The position numbers and the translations under genes are program-made. Shown piece after piece: positions 11,882-24,509 of a stretch of DNA of 64,000 nt. The notes beneath the pieces are model-generated. The model was not told where the DNA came from. It ran no database searches and saw only the letters and a list, made by a program, of their open reading frames with translations. The DNA is from Hybos culiciformis (Eukaryota > Arthropoda > Insecta > Diptera > Hybotidae). The stretch is taken from the NCBI GenBank assembly GCA_964007475.1, contig OZ023273.1:70495430-70559429 (forward strand), read 5' to 3'. Numbering within the stretch: the stretch's first letter is position 1; each line of letters begins with the position of its first letter.

Positions 11882-14800
11882 TTGTTTAAACAAATTTTGT
11901 TAACATATCCAATATACTGTTTTAATGTGCATGTGTAAGGTAGTTGCAGTCTATACATTTACAATGAAAAAAAAAAACAAAAGTTGATATACACATTTTT
12001 TTTTCATTTTTTGTTGGTATTTGTCTGTATTGAAATATTGTGAGAACATCTAAATGTTTTCATTATTCACGCAGATGCGTCTAAATGATTTCATTATTCA
12101 CGCTGATGCATCTAAATGATTGCATGTGTATTGACGCATATAATATTCCATTTAGCAATCTAAATTCTAAACTACTAAATACAACATACCGACCACATGC
12201 CCTTTAAAAGATTTTAGTCAATAATTGTATAGTTAATTAAACTATATTAAACATTCAAACCAGAATAATTGAGCCAATGTTCTATATTATTACAAAATTA
12301 TGTTATATGTATAATATATACATTATTGGAAAATTATACACATTCACAAATTAGACCCACATAAAATTGTATACATACTTGTATTTGTATTATTTATTAA
12401 TTATATGAATTATATTTCATAAAGCCCGATTAAACAATAATAAAATAAATAACCATTAAAAGAATCATATGATATTTTTGTTAATATCGCAGTAATACAT
12501 GTACGTACATATATACATTCCTAAGTTTTTAAATTTTCCAAGATAAGATTTTTGATTATGCATAAGCATATTATAAAACTTAAACTACATATATGAATAA
12601 AATATACTTAAGTACTTAAAATAATATTAAATTTCAAGGGTTGTCAGAATGTTCTTTATCAAATAACTAACTGAAGTATTTATAATAATTATTGATCGCA
12701 TTTAAACATTATGCTTTTTCTTCTACAAAAAAGAATTGAAAAACCATTATCCGCGATCATGAAAGCGAAGAACAACTGAGAATAATCTCTATATAATTAT
12801 TTTATTTTTTACACTTTTTTCTACCGGTTTACACAAAACTTTTGGTGTAAACTTATGGTTCTTATTAATATAATAAAATCAAATTTTGTAATGTTTGTAA
12901 ATTTCAGCAGTGTACATACAGATATTTTAAGATCTGGTTTATTTCTATTCAAGATTGTATTTTTTACTAAGTTTCATTCAAAGATAAAAAAAAACGAGCT
13001 ATGTTAAGTATATATAAATAGATTTTCTGTCTGTCCATTCGTCCGATAGTCTGCTTAAATGCTTGTAATAATTCAACTACTGAGCTGATTTTGACGTTTA
13101 GAATGCCAATATTGAGATCATAGTGATCACGATTGAAATCATTTTTATTATTGATGTCTCATGTTTGATCGAAAACCAACTGAAAACGTTGTTTTTTAAA
13201 AACCGATTGATTCATCTCGTATTCGAATGGCAGGCGGATGATAGAGAATAATAAATCTTATTTTAATTACAATGTAAAATACAAAAAATTAGTGATTTAT
13301 TCTACTTAGTCAATTTTTAAATTATTCCAATATTTTATTTTATTAATTTTTTTACTTTGCTTGTACTAAATTCATTTCAAATTAATATTTCATATGTACG
13401 GACATATTTCTTAGGTACATTTAAAAAAACAATTATACTCGTTTAACAATTATGACGTCTTATTTAAATTTATTTAACCTTTTTTTATTCAAATTAATGA
13501 TAAAAGTAAAATTTGTTAAAAAAGTCTATATATGTAGTAAATTTATAGTATTTATTATAAAAAAAATTTTTTTTATTAATTTATTTTTATTTTTTTTTTG
13601 ACTTGTTAAGCCAGCCAGTTGTGTTAGCAAATTCTATTAAGCTTTAATTAAAAAGGGAACATAGTATGATTTGAATTGAATTCTTAGCCAGTTCACTTTG
13701 GTATAAAACTGTCTTTATAATATGAAATGAATAAACTTATCTAACATTTTTTTATTCTCTTCGAGTTATTTAAAGGAGTAAGAAAAATAAATTAGTTTGC
13801 TTTTATTTTTATTTTTAAGGCCTTAAAGATTTTTTTTTTTAATTGTGTAGAATTTTATTATCCACATTTAAAAAATAATTCAAGGATTTGGGATTACCAT
13901 TATCGAGAAAATTGCAAAAAACCGATTTAAAAAAAAAAAATTAGTTTTTCGGCCACCATAAGCCAATTGGAGGTATAACGACATACTTATTCTGAGTCCA
14001 CGTATCCTGGACCTGAAGTAACGTAAGATTATGAAGTCATCCTTATATATACAGCCCCCAATTCCGAATTATTTAGAGAAATATTGAGAATTAAATTAGA
14101 AAAATTGAGTGAATTGAAAGGTGGCACAACAAATTAACGCCTGACAAACCCCAGAGGCATGTATAACTTTATTATATGACTTACTCAAACTAACGTTATA
14201 ATAATAACTCAACTATTACTTATGATCTCTGAATCATATTTTGGTACAGGGCCTTTTCTACATCAGGGTACTGAAGCTTTAATTTAATAAGCGTACAGAT
14301 AGATCCACCGGGCGCTGTTTAATTTTCTGCAACGTTTAGCTATGCCCAGGTATTAATTTATAAAAAAAGATATCTGAACGCATAAAAAACTATGTTAACA
14401 GGTCAAGAGGTGCATATTTAGCCCGTTCAGAAAATTTTAAGTGTGGTGAACATATGTCATTTTTTGTTAACGTTTTGAAACGTTTGAGATATTTGCAAAG
14501 TGTTTTGTTTACAAAAAAAAAATTTTTTTAATAAAAAATAAATAATATAAAAATATAAAAAGCACAAACATTAAATTTCATTGAACACACTTCATTTTTG
14601 TTTTGATTGGAGGTCTTAAGCGAGCTTAAATTGTAAAAATAAAAATAAAATAAAAATTCTGCCGGCTCCCTTAATTGTTCCGTTTCTCTTTTATTTTTTT
14701 TGTGGTCCTATAATAATAATAATAATAGTAATAATAATAATAATAATAATAATTGTTTATTTTCAATCCATAATTCTTTTTTAACAATTGTTTTTCAAAT

Positions 14801-15080
14801 ACAAAATTTAACATACATAATAAGAAAAGAAAATTCAACAAATTTTTAAAAATACAACTATGACAAAGCGTCGTCTGTTGTGGGCATCCAAACTATTCTC
14901 AACTTAAATACGCTCGCCTAAAAAGTGATTGTACTAATTCAAAAAGAAACATGTAATTTTCATTAAAGAATAAGTTGTTTGAAAAATAGTAGTTTTAATA
15001 ATGATTAATTTAAATTAATGAAAAATGTTAAATTTATTAAAAATGAAATGCAAATTAAAATAAAGTATATTATACTAATA
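11882..15080. other. Intergenic DNA with minor repeats
   Basis: No gene recognised. A 31-bp unit beginning CATCTAAATG occurs in tandem at 12047-12077 and 12078-12108 with a partial third copy. The segment 13015-13260 carries TCTGTCTGTCCATTCGTCC followed by AAATGCTTGTAAT, a pairing that recurs at 34800-34840, so it is a dispersed repeat of unknown type. An AAT microsatellite lies at 14707-14752. Confidence 0.5.
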
Positions 15081-15086
15081 AAGATG

Positions 15087-15121
<35 letters not shown>
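15087..15121. repeat. AAT trinucleotide microsatellite, possible LINE tail
   Basis: About eleven uninterrupted AAT units stand just beyond the stop of the retrotransposon reading frame. On the minus strand this would be the 3' tail of the element; some I-group LINEs end in simple trinucleotide repeats. A second such run at 14707-14752 is the alternative 3' end. Confidence 0.6.
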
Positions 15122-15122
<1 letters not shown>

Positions 15123-15144
15123 TGGAAATTATATAATCGATTCA

Positions 15145-17145
15145 TTAATAATTAAACTCGTCACCCAGCTCTCGTCTGAAGTACCATGCACATTTCAAAA
15201 AAGTAGACAGATTTTTCATATTATATGCCGTATTATTTAGTATACTCACTACTTCTTCCTGCTCAAAATAAAAATACCCTAAATATGTTTTCCTATTATG
15301 CTGCAGGACTGGACACCTTCCAATAAAATGATAAATGTCCTCAAGGTTGCACATGGAACATTTCCTCCTATTTTCTTCTCTAACTCTATTTGAATTTAAA
15401 TATATTAACCCACACCTTGCTTTCAAAACCCAGCCTATATCTAATTTATCAAATTTATCATTGAAATAATTTAAGCTATTTTCGTACTCCAAGAATTTGT
15501 ATAACCCGTGAGTGCTGCCTCTAGCCCTTACATAATCCTCTGTAATTTGCTTTTGCCTCAATTTTTCAAGCAATTGCAGTTTAAAGCAAATAAGTTTGTC
15601 TTGATTTTGTATTATATTATTTGAGTCCACATTTACACTATTAGATAATTTTGCCCAATCTTCAAACCAAAAGCAGCTAGGACTGCTGATAACCTATTAG
15701 TGTCGTATTTGAATAATAACTTTTGAATATAATTTATGTGCATTTCTAAAAAATACAAATGTAAGTCCGGAACCCCTGTTTCTATACTTATTTGATAATT
15801 CGGAGTACAAGATGGTAAGTTAAAAAGCTTTTTTATGAAGTATCTTAACAGCTTATCTGAGTCTTCAAAGTATGAAAAACCCCATATTTGGCTAGCATAT
15901 CCATATATTGCTCTAGTCACAGCTTTAAATAAACTAAATTTCGCAGACAAATTTATATTTTTTTTGTTTAAAAAGTTACCCCAAACGCTAATTAAATTAT
16001 TTTTTGCCATTTTTTGTCTTTCGCGTAAGTGACTATGGAATGACAGGCCCGGGGTTATTAATAGTCCTAAATATTTATATTGATTTACAATTTCAATTTC
16101 CTGATCGTTTAAAAACCAAATTTCATCCTTAGCCAGTCTACCCTTTTTTCTAAAAACCATTATCTTTGATTTCTCTAAATTTACCTGTAGATTCCACATA
16201 TCCAATATTTCTTTAATCTGTCTATCATTTGTTGTAATACTTTTTTATCTTCCGCTAGTAAAATTATATCATCCGCATACATTAAAACCCTCACTAAAAC
16301 ATCTTCCACTCTCAATCCGCCGCCAACCCAATCATGAAGATCATTCAACATTAAACAAAATAATACTGGTGACATTAAACAGCCTTGCTTGACACCCATA
16401 TTTGTATCGAAATACTCAGAAATATGCTCCCCGTCCCATACCGCCGCTTTAGTATTGGTGTAAAGAGTAGTGACTAAATTCAAAAATTTTGAAGATACTC
16501 CCATATTACTAAGCTTGTAGAACAAAGCCTTCCTAGGTATGCTATCGAAAGCAGCTTTGAAGTCAACAAAAAAGCCGTAGACTTTTTTTTTCTCTGAATT
16601 TTTTAGGTGGACTATACTAGTTAAATTAAAAATATTATCAACGGTAGAATAATTTTTGCGGAAACCCGCTTGAAACTCATTTAAAATTGTGTTTTTCTCA
16701 ACCCAAGTAACAAGTCTTTTTTGCAGAACTCCCATTAATATTTTGACGATACAGTCCATGATGAACGAAATTCCTCTATAATTTTGTACAATATTAGGGT
16801 CCCCTTTTTTGTGTATTGGAAATATTATGGAATTCAAAAAAGACTCGTCAGTTATGCCAGTTACCAACATATTGGTATAGATGATAGTCGCCAGCTGCTC
16901 TATTAAGCTATCGGGAGCATTTACGAAAAATTCGTAAGAAATTTTATCTTGGCCAGGGGCTTTATTGTCATTAACTTTTTCTAGAACCTTTTGTATTTCA
17001 ACTGTAGTAATTTCTGAATCCAAAAAGTAATCTACAATATATGGTTCTGCATATTGTACCAAAGGCGCAACCAAAGGCGGGTTCAATAAAAGAGAGAAAT
17101 ATTGTGCAAAAGAGTCTGTATCCAAGTTACTTCCGATTTTGAATT
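15145..17145 (-). pseudogene. Non-LTR retrotransposon ORF2 remnant (reverse transcriptase plus C-terminal zinc-binding region), frameshifted
   Basis: Three consecutive minus-strand frames form one broken polymerase: 17125-16181, 16205-15633 and 15630-15145. The first holds the reverse transcriptase: KAPGQDKISYEFF, PIHKKGDPNIVQNYRGIS, FQAGFRKNYSTVDNI, VDFKAAFDSIPR, GVKQGCLMSPVLF and the catalytic YADDIILLA. The second continues with NLEKSKIMVF and YKYLGLLI, and the third ends with a CxxC...HxxxxC cluster typical of LINE C-termini. A one-base shift near 16200 separates the first two parts and another near 15680 the last two. The apurinic endonuclease domain is absent: an in-frame stop lies just upstream near 17146. 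The clade is not resolved. The copy is dead. Confidence 0.9.
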
Positions 17146-17248
17146 CCTATACTGCAGGAGAATGTTTGGCGAAACTTCATTTTTAGAGTTCGATTTTGGC
17201 TTTGTAAGAAAAAGTTACGCTTTTTCGAGCCATCTTTTAACTACAAAA

Positions 17249-17578
17249 GTCAAGGTGTCCGTGCATTTTCTAGTAATTTTAACTTTTTTTTTTAAATAAA
17301 AGGGTCATTTTGAATATCGCCGACGGCACCGAATTGAATCCGATGGTTGGAGAATGTGAAGTGGATTTTAGGCCAACCATGTTCCAAGTGGCATAAATGC
17401 GAATACACTGGAAGGGTTCCAACAGTCAAGGTGTCCGTGCATTTTTTGGTAATTTTTACTTTTTTTTTTAAATAAAAGGGCCATTTTGAATATCCCCGAC
17501 GGCACCGAATTAAATTCCGATGGTTGGAGTATGTGAACTGGACTCTAGGCCAAACATGTACCAAGTGGCATGGATGCG
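17249..17578. repeat. Direct repeat, two 154-bp copies with period 176
   Basis: Copies at about 17249-17401 and 17425-17578 share GTCAAGGTGTCCGTGCATTT, a poly-T stretch, a segment like AAATAAAAGGGYCATTTTGA, then CGACGGCACCGAATT, GATGGTTGGAG and AAGTGGCATRRATGCG. They are about 90 percent alike by eye. They abut the upstream side of the retrotransposon remnant and could be its promoter repeats or a separate satellite-like element; the minus-strand frame 17292-17636 merely reads through them. Confidence 0.75.
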
Positions 17579-17925
17579 TTTGTTTTATTAAAATCGGTTT
17601 ATTTATAAGAGCATTTCTACGAACAGTGTATTTCACTCTATGGCCTCTTAATATATACTGTTGATACCAAATTTCAGTTTTGGATCATTTATTCCATGTG
17701 AAAAATGAACAGGAACGCCGTTCCTTCTGTTCCCGCTGAAATTAGGCTATGTCTAATGCATACTTATAGCTAATAATACTTGAATTCATTTTAAAATAAA
17801 AATTAATAAAAAAATTAAAAAAAATTGTTTGTTTTTACCTTTTAATGGAAACAAAAGTAAAATATGATTATTATAAAAAAAAATAATACATTTAAATCTG
17901 AACTCATAAGGAAACTCAATAAATT

Positions 17926-19842
17926 TTATGTAAGCATCAAAACTACTTGTTTGCTATCTGGATGCATTGGTCCAATTCTTTCGGCAAATGTTTTTCCATT
18001 AAAAGTATATTTCGTATACGGAACAGTGTTAAGAACTTTAAATCCTAAAACATCTCCACAACGTTGAGAAAATCTGTAATAGACATTTTGTTTCTTATAA
18101 TATAATGAATAAACTATAACAATTTCAAAAATGTATATTTATCTTCAAAGCATCCTTTTCAGAGTGTTGAATAAATGATACTACTTAATAATGATAACTG
18201 AATAATAATATGCACTCGATCAGTTAATTTTTTTTCTTTAAGCGCAATTTAAAGGTAGTGCTACAGATGGTGTAAAATATGTTTTTTCATATAAAATTTT
18301 AATGGAGAATTTTTTTTGTTGTACCTACTACCTTAAACTTGCGCTATTGGTTTACAATCCCCGAATTTTTTTTGACTCGCTTACCTAGGTATTAAGTTTG
18401 AATAACGATGCTCTAATGCCTAATGTAGTTATTCTAAACCTTTTTTTTTGTCGCCGCGGCACACAAAGAAAAAGATAAGTTTAAAAGTTGTTTGCTTACT
18501 TATAACACACTGTGTAAAATAGTTTATGATTCTAATTTTCAATGTAATAATTTTAACATATTCATTTATAAGGACTTTTCTTTAATTTAAACTTTACTGG
18601 GAATAAAAAAGCATTATAACATTTATTACATAAATTTCTAAATCTGGTGACACAATTTAAGAATTTTGCGGCACACAAAAGTGCGGCACAGCACTGCTCT
18701 AATGTATAATCTAAAATGTGTTTATTTTGGAGGGATTCAAATTAATATGTTAAAACTAACTCTTTTTTCTTAACATAAACAATAATTCTAAACATTGTTA
18801 TAGATGTGGAACAAAAATTTATACCTAGATGTCATTAATGCACTAACAGCTTTTGGCCGTTTTTCTTGTAATTTTTTATTGATAGCGCTAATCCCTATTC
18901 CCTGCTGTAAATCGCGTGCAAAATCAATTGAAAATTTGCACAAAGCTCGAGCAATGCCCATCTTTTGAAAATCTGGTAAGGTGGCCAAAAATACCAGCTC
19001 CATTAGGCAATCAATGTTATACATTTTGAAAATATCTATTTGTTGATCCATATCAATCATGTAATTCATTAGGCATTTTGCATTGGGCGAAATACAATTT
19101 TCGTCCCGAAATTTTATAAAAAAGCAATCGTTATCATCTGAATACTAAAATTAATAAGCCTGATTAAAATTTACATCCATTGGATATTATAATTCTCATA
19201 CATTCATTATTCCCGGAAAATGGAATAAAATTATTGAAATTTTATATGTTTAATCTTGGTTTATGCTTTGGATAACTGCAACGATAAACATGTTTTGGTT
19301 ACGCGCGTCGGTTACTTTGAATTTATCTCCGATATTATTTGAAATGTTTTAGCTGTCCAGTCGATTTTCAAAACATGTTTTTCTGCTCTTGCAAATGTTT
19401 ATCGGTGTAGTTTGTCCATGGCATTATGTAAAAAATTAAACAATCCTACCTGAATTTTATTAAACATGACGGCCACAATTTTGTTTGTGGCTAAATGTTT
19501 TGCCATTAAAGATACACCATCTAAAGCAGTTATTCTACATAGCTCACGTAATTCTGTTCTCGCTTGTTGTGATTCTGGCAAATTGATTTCGGACCCAATA
19601 CAAACTGATTCTTGAAGAAAAAAGGAGTTATCAAGAACCTAATTTAAAAACAAAAATTAAAATAATAGATCAATAAATGTATGTGCGTGTATATGTGATG
19701 ATATTTTTTAAAGTTTTGTAAAGTTTATTATCCATTCATTTTAACAGAGTTATAAAAATATGCCTAAAAGTTGTTCATTATCTACTTACATCTAAAGCTT
19801 CTTCCACATCATTCGTTGTTATGCCAGTTATTTCGATTTCAC
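17926..19842 (-). CDS. GNAT-family N-acetyltransferase, arylalkylamine N-acetyltransferase-like paralogue (5'-incomplete model)
   Basis: Four exons on the minus strand: 19842-19790, 19638-19450, 19144-18825 and 18073-17926, with GT-AG introns, giving 235 complete codons; an upstream exon ending in phase 1 is required and was not found. Predicted role as for the paralogue at 10062-11188: acetyl-CoA-dependent acetylation of an amine. Motif A is intact (ATLPDFQKMGIARAL, with QKMGIA fitting Q/RxxGxG/A). The shared strand DGVSLMAKH lies in the second exon. The C-terminus (SQRCGDVLGFKVL, then FAERIGP) aligns with SQKLGTNLGFETL and FSERIDK of the paralogue. The first two introns of this model match the paralogue in position and phase; the last intron (18074-18824, phase 2) has no counterpart there and contains a hAT-like insertion. 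It may be functional with a distant first exon, or truncated. Confidence 0.75.
18419..18696. mobile_element. Decayed hAT-like MITE inside an intron
   Basis: A 278-bp insertion flanked by perfect 8-bp direct repeats CTCTAATG (18411-18418 and 18697-18704), the duplication length of hAT elements. Read on the minus strand it begins CAGTGCTGTGCCGCACTTT and carries TGTGTGCCGC words near both ends. The other end (GGTTTAGAATAACTAC) is diverged, so the inverted ends no longer match well. It lies in the last intron of the second acetyltransferase gene. Confidence 0.65.
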
Positions 19843-22800
19843 CTGAAATGATATTATATAATTCTCAATATTGTGATCAAAGAGTTAAATACCTAAGTTC
19901 CAAAATACGAAAGCATAAAATTGTAATAAAATGATTGTTTTGGAAGAAAAACTCAGAAAAATTTAATTACATTTAAAATTCTGAAATTCGATCAACAGAA
20001 TTTTAATAATTGAGTCATTAAAGGTTACATCTCTTTGAGCTTTGATAATTTAATTTTTGAATTTGAACTCTAATTTTATTTTGATGTAAATTATACCATT
20101 GCACATAAATGCGTAATGCTTTGCTTTGCCTTTTTCCATGTTTCGAAGTTCAAGATTTATTTTGTATTTATATTTTTCTTTTTCAATGTTATCAAGTTAA
20201 ATTAAAAAAATATACTAATTTTTTTTTCATACACGACAATATTTTAAGTTTGATTTCAATTGCGGACATACTATATTATGTCGTGCAGTATAAATATAAA
20301 AGTACAATAATCTGTTTCGTAATTCTTTATACTCGTAAGTCGTAACAAATAGTTTTACAGATATTTTCATACAAATTAAAAAGCGTGCCAGTTGAATTGA
20401 TCTTCTAAAGAGAGATAAGAACTTTGGAAGGGAACCAACTGAAAAAATATGGTGCGAATTGTTTTATTGTGGTGGCAGAAAGGGATAAGTCTCTGAAAAC
20501 TGAAATTATAAATATTACCATATAAATATTCCTTGTATAAGTTCAAATATAAATTTAATGCTTTAAAATGCAATGATTCCGCCGAATTGACATTTAATTT
20601 TATCGAGGACCTAAAGAAGTTCAATCCAAGTTAAATATACCAAAATAAGGAATCAAATAATGAAGTTATACCTAGGTATTTAAAAAAGTTTAAAGTTTTT
20701 CTGCTTTTCAGTTATATCATCACAGAAATATAGCACACATAGAGGAATAATTTCCTATAACTTTTTAATGTACGAAACAGCGAATACTGGCGATTAGCTC
20801 CATTTCACAGCATTGCATAGATTTTGTTTCAATTTTTACAAATACTATCAAATGGAGCTGAAGGACACATAAAACAATATTCTTATTTTACACTGTCTTC
20901 TAGCACGAATTAATCAAACATTGTTAAGAAAAATTGAACAATACGATGGTTAATGACACTTGCACTTTGCACATTAACTACTTACTATCAAGTAATTTGG
21001 CAACTAGCACTAAGAATCGTTTTCTTAAAAAAAATTATTTATTGACTAGAATTTACTTCAAACAATTTGTTTTAAGAAATTATTTTAACAAACAACTGTA
21101 ACTGATAACGTAATTCTGATTGGTTTGTGTAAATTTCATTTTTAAATTAATAGAATAATAACAGAGAAAAATTGTTTTCTCTGTGCCTTTTTTATCGTAC
21201 TTATCTTTTAAAGAATAATATAGAATAATATATAGAATATAGAATATAGAATATAGAATATATATATATATAGAATATATATATAGAATATAGAATATAT
21301 ATATAGAATAATATAGAATAATATAGTGCTTTATAATGTCAATAATACTGTGACACTTCGCTACTACATCCAAAAATTATTAATCTTTATTTCGTATGAT
21401 TTTTAATCTACGTCATAATTATAGACTTTTTTAAATAATCAGTAAATTTCGTACAGTATAGTTATCAAAAGAAAAAAATTAATTTTTAAATTAATATTTT
21501 GTGTTATTTAGAATCAGCAATTCAGTCAATAGTAATTACAAATTGTTTGGTTTTGCTTGGACGAATTCACTAAGTATACAATCGTTATACAATGTCGGAT
21601 TAATACAAAATAAGTTTTAAATTGCTATTGCTTAAGTAATAATAATTCATAATATATTGTACTGTAGGTAAATAATGAAAGAAATTAAATCAGAATTGGT
21701 CCGATCTTTAAAATTAGTAATAATAATAATAATACGAATTTTCAAGTATTACAAAACGTATATTTATATAATTATTCTTCAACTACTAAGTTCATCGTTA
21801 TCGGTAAGCACTGCAATAGAGCATGTGGTACTGAAAGTAAAAATAAGATTATAAATAATAAATATAAATTAAATTGTTTATTTGATGAACTTAAATTTTA
21901 TTGATGTATAAAAAATGTATGTATTGTCTCTTATCTATCAAATTATTATTATACGAGTATTATATGTGATAAATAACAACATGGAATAATTATGATACCC
22001 ACTTTTTTGTATTAAACAAAAGATAGTATACATCAATGCATCAGACTACCTTTCTCTAATCCTTTTTCAGCGAATATAATATTTAAATACATTTTCCAAA
22101 AAAAAAAAATGTAATTTTAGGTAGTAACAGTAACATTCAATTCTTCTATGTTCATTTCTAAACACTACTTCTGTATACACTACTTTTCATTCAACTAAGA
22201 AAATTCAACTAAAAACAGTTCGACTAAGACACTTCTTGGTCATCAAATGTTATAATTAATTTTTAATATAGGTATATTTGCTCTTTCGCTATGACGCTTG
22301 AATAACACAGTCCACTACTAGGAAAGTAGTGATTGGAAATGAAAATAATAATTGAAAAAAAGTTACAAAGTTTTGAACACAATAAGGTGGGTTTAGGCCT
22401 TTAAAATTATTTCGTCCAATTTCCAATTATTTTTTTATTGTAAGCTGTCAAACCTGTCTTAATATTGCCCTGGTCGTAATATGTTTTTCGGAAGTTTTCT
22501 CTAATCTAAATAGTATATTCACAAATTGTTTTTTATATAACTTAGTATATAGTTAATAAAGATATTTTTGGTTATTTTTCAAAAATAAAACTATCTAAAT
22601 TTTTAGCCTAAGCTATCTAATCATAGATGGCGCTTAAATAGCATTCTCATTACAGTACAATAACATTTTCAATAACAGGTTGTCTGTAATATTTCAATAT
22701 TATTTACAATATTTATAAACAAACTACCATGGAAATGATGAAAAAAAAAGGATTTAGAAGAGTACCGAAAGCGATAGCGAGTGAATAAGTGATGTCTGCT

Positions 22801-23030
22801 AATTGAATTGTTAAATGTGTTTTTTAAATGGGTCTAAATAAAAACTAAAATACATAAAATAAATTGATTTTTTTAAATACTGTTTCTATGGTGCTCATTT
22901 GTGCTGTCCTCGCTGTTGTAGTTTATTAAAAATTATAATAACCCAAAATTTAAAGGAAATTTATATGATTTCTAGTCATTAGTTACCTACAAAAAGAATA
23001 TCTTGAAATTTTTAAGTAAACAAAAAGAAA
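19843..23030. other. Intergenic DNA between divergent genes
   Basis: The 5' end of the second acetyltransferase gene and both promoters should lie here, but I could not identify the missing exon or a core promoter. The frames at 20109-20345 and 20376-20624 resemble nothing I know. A microsatellite occupies 21213-21329. Confidence 0.4.
21213..21329. repeat. ATATAGA/TA microsatellite
   Basis: Interleaved ATATAGAAT and TA repeats. The minus-strand frame through it (21080-21373) is a repeat artefact rich in Tyr and Ile. Confidence 0.85.
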
Positions 23031-24491
23031 ATGCTTTTATTCACTTTAACAAGGATCTTGCCACTAATTTACACATATTTACGTCCATTCATCAAGTGGT
23101 TCCTTCATCGATTTACTCGATTATGTAAGTTTAGTGCAGAGTTGGACTAATTACGAATTAAATATATAAATCTTTTTAATTTCATTTTAGGTGAGTTACA
23201 ACGTCTTTGCTATGGTGCCCGACCTGGTGCCCATAGGTGTCTACAAGTGGAATATTCTTTGACAAATTCAAAACAATCAAAAATTAGATCTATGATTCGG
23301 GAAATTGATGACCAAATGGAATATTGTAACGATGAAGAATTTAAGAATCTCATTAATCAAGTCGTTAGCACAACATTAAATGTTAAAAAAATTAAACCAA
23401 GATTTCATCCTGACTTTCCGAGATTATTTGGAGAATGTGCTGAACAAATTTGGAGTTATCGTAGATTAATGTTTGTTATAGAAAATTTAAGAATCGAGCA
23501 ATATGATTGTGATAATTTAAATCATGAGGCAAAACTTTTAGGTTTATGGAAGTTATTAATGCCAGAAGAGCCATTGGATGCAAGGTAAATAAAAATTTAA
23601 TTTAAATGTTTTTGTTTATGAATGATTATTCTCTAAAACTGTAGAGAAATATTACAAAGAACAATTTTTATAATTTCCCATGAATTTAATAATTTAATTA
23701 AACTTTACTAACTATTTTCCTTGCCTTGTTTCTGAAATAATTAACAATATCAATTCTATTATCCTCCAGAAATTTCCTATGTTATTTATTTATCTCTATT
23801 AAAGAGAATAATTTATTTGTTTTTTTCATATTACATTTCCTTGTCGTGCCTTGTACTTATAAAAATGTTTGCTCTTACAAATGGGCAAAAGTTTATTAAT
23901 TATATAGCGTAAATAGCCTCACTTTGATATTCTGTTATTCATTGATTCTTCAACTTAAGGTTTTTTACAAGTCAAAAACCAATTATTGAATGGTAACATC
24001 ATCATCTATTAACAAAAAAAAAAATTTTTTTTAGAATAACAAAACAATGGCAAGTGATCGGTTTTCAAGGTGATGATCCTAAAACAGATTTTCGTGGGAT
24101 GGGAATGCTTGGATTAGAAAATCTATTGTTTTTTGCTTCAGAATATAACTCTGCAGCCCGACATGTTCTCAGTCATTCTTTACATCCTCAATTTGGATAT
24201 ACGTTTGCTATTGTTGGAATTAATTTAACTTCAATGGCATTTAAAATGTTTAAAAGCGGACAGGCTAAAACACATTTTTATAATGTCACTAAAGGAGCCA
24301 TTAATTTGGAACATTTTCATCGGTTTTATTGTTATTTATTTTTTGAATTTGATCGTTTTTGGGTCGATTCGAAGCCAAGAAACATTATGGAATTTCCGAT
24401 GCTGCATCAAAGATTTGAAACAAATATTTTAATTGACCTGGAGAATGATAGGAACGTATTTAAAACAAATTTGGCTGTAGATAGCATTTGA
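23031..24491 (+). CDS. ELMO domain-containing protein, ELMOD1/ELMOD2-like (complete, 3 exons)
   Basis: Exons 23031-23124, 23191-23584 and 24035-24491 join in frame (phases 1 and 2) to 945 nt, 314 residues, close to the roughly 290-330 residues of animal ELMOD proteins. These proteins act as GTPase-activating proteins for Arl2 and Arf GTPases at membranes and mitochondria. Residues 1-31 form a hydrophobic, basic N-terminus ending FIKWFLHRFTRL, followed by CELQR as in ELMOD1/2. The ELMO domain covers about residues 135-300. Its signature GFQGDDPKTDFRGMG is at 172-186, with Arg183 as the conserved candidate catalytic arginine. YAIVGINLT-like and FHRFYCYLFFEFDRFW segments follow. The splice at Cys32 (T|GT) restores the CELQR motif, supporting exon 1. 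The start is the first Met of that exon. The gene is divergent from the second acetyltransferase gene and convergent with the secernin-like gene. Confidence 0.93.
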
Positions 24492-24503
24492 TTTTTTTTA
24501 TTT

Positions 24504-24509
24504 AATAAA
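24504..24509 (+). promoter_or_regulatory. Candidate polyadenylation signal of the ELMOD gene
   Basis: AATAAA begins 13 bases after the stop codon. Such words are frequent in this AT-rich DNA, so the assignment rests on position alone and implies a very short 3' UTR. Confidence 0.35.

Noticed and set aside
15835..16032. Plus-strand 65-residue frame
   Set aside because: Antisense to the retrotransposon reverse transcriptase.
17292..17636. 114-residue frame with an internal repeat
   Set aside because: The repeat is the 154-bp DNA direct repeat; no protein family resemblance, and the frame extends only because both copies lack stops.
19861..19915. Possible first exon of the second acetyltransferase gene ending at CTTAG before GTATTT
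   Set aside because: Its in-frame reading has no start codon and the ATG frame ends in a stop at the donor; phase and sequence do not fit the paralogue.
21080..21373. 97-residue Tyr/Ile-rich frame
   Set aside because: It reads through the ATATAGA microsatellite.
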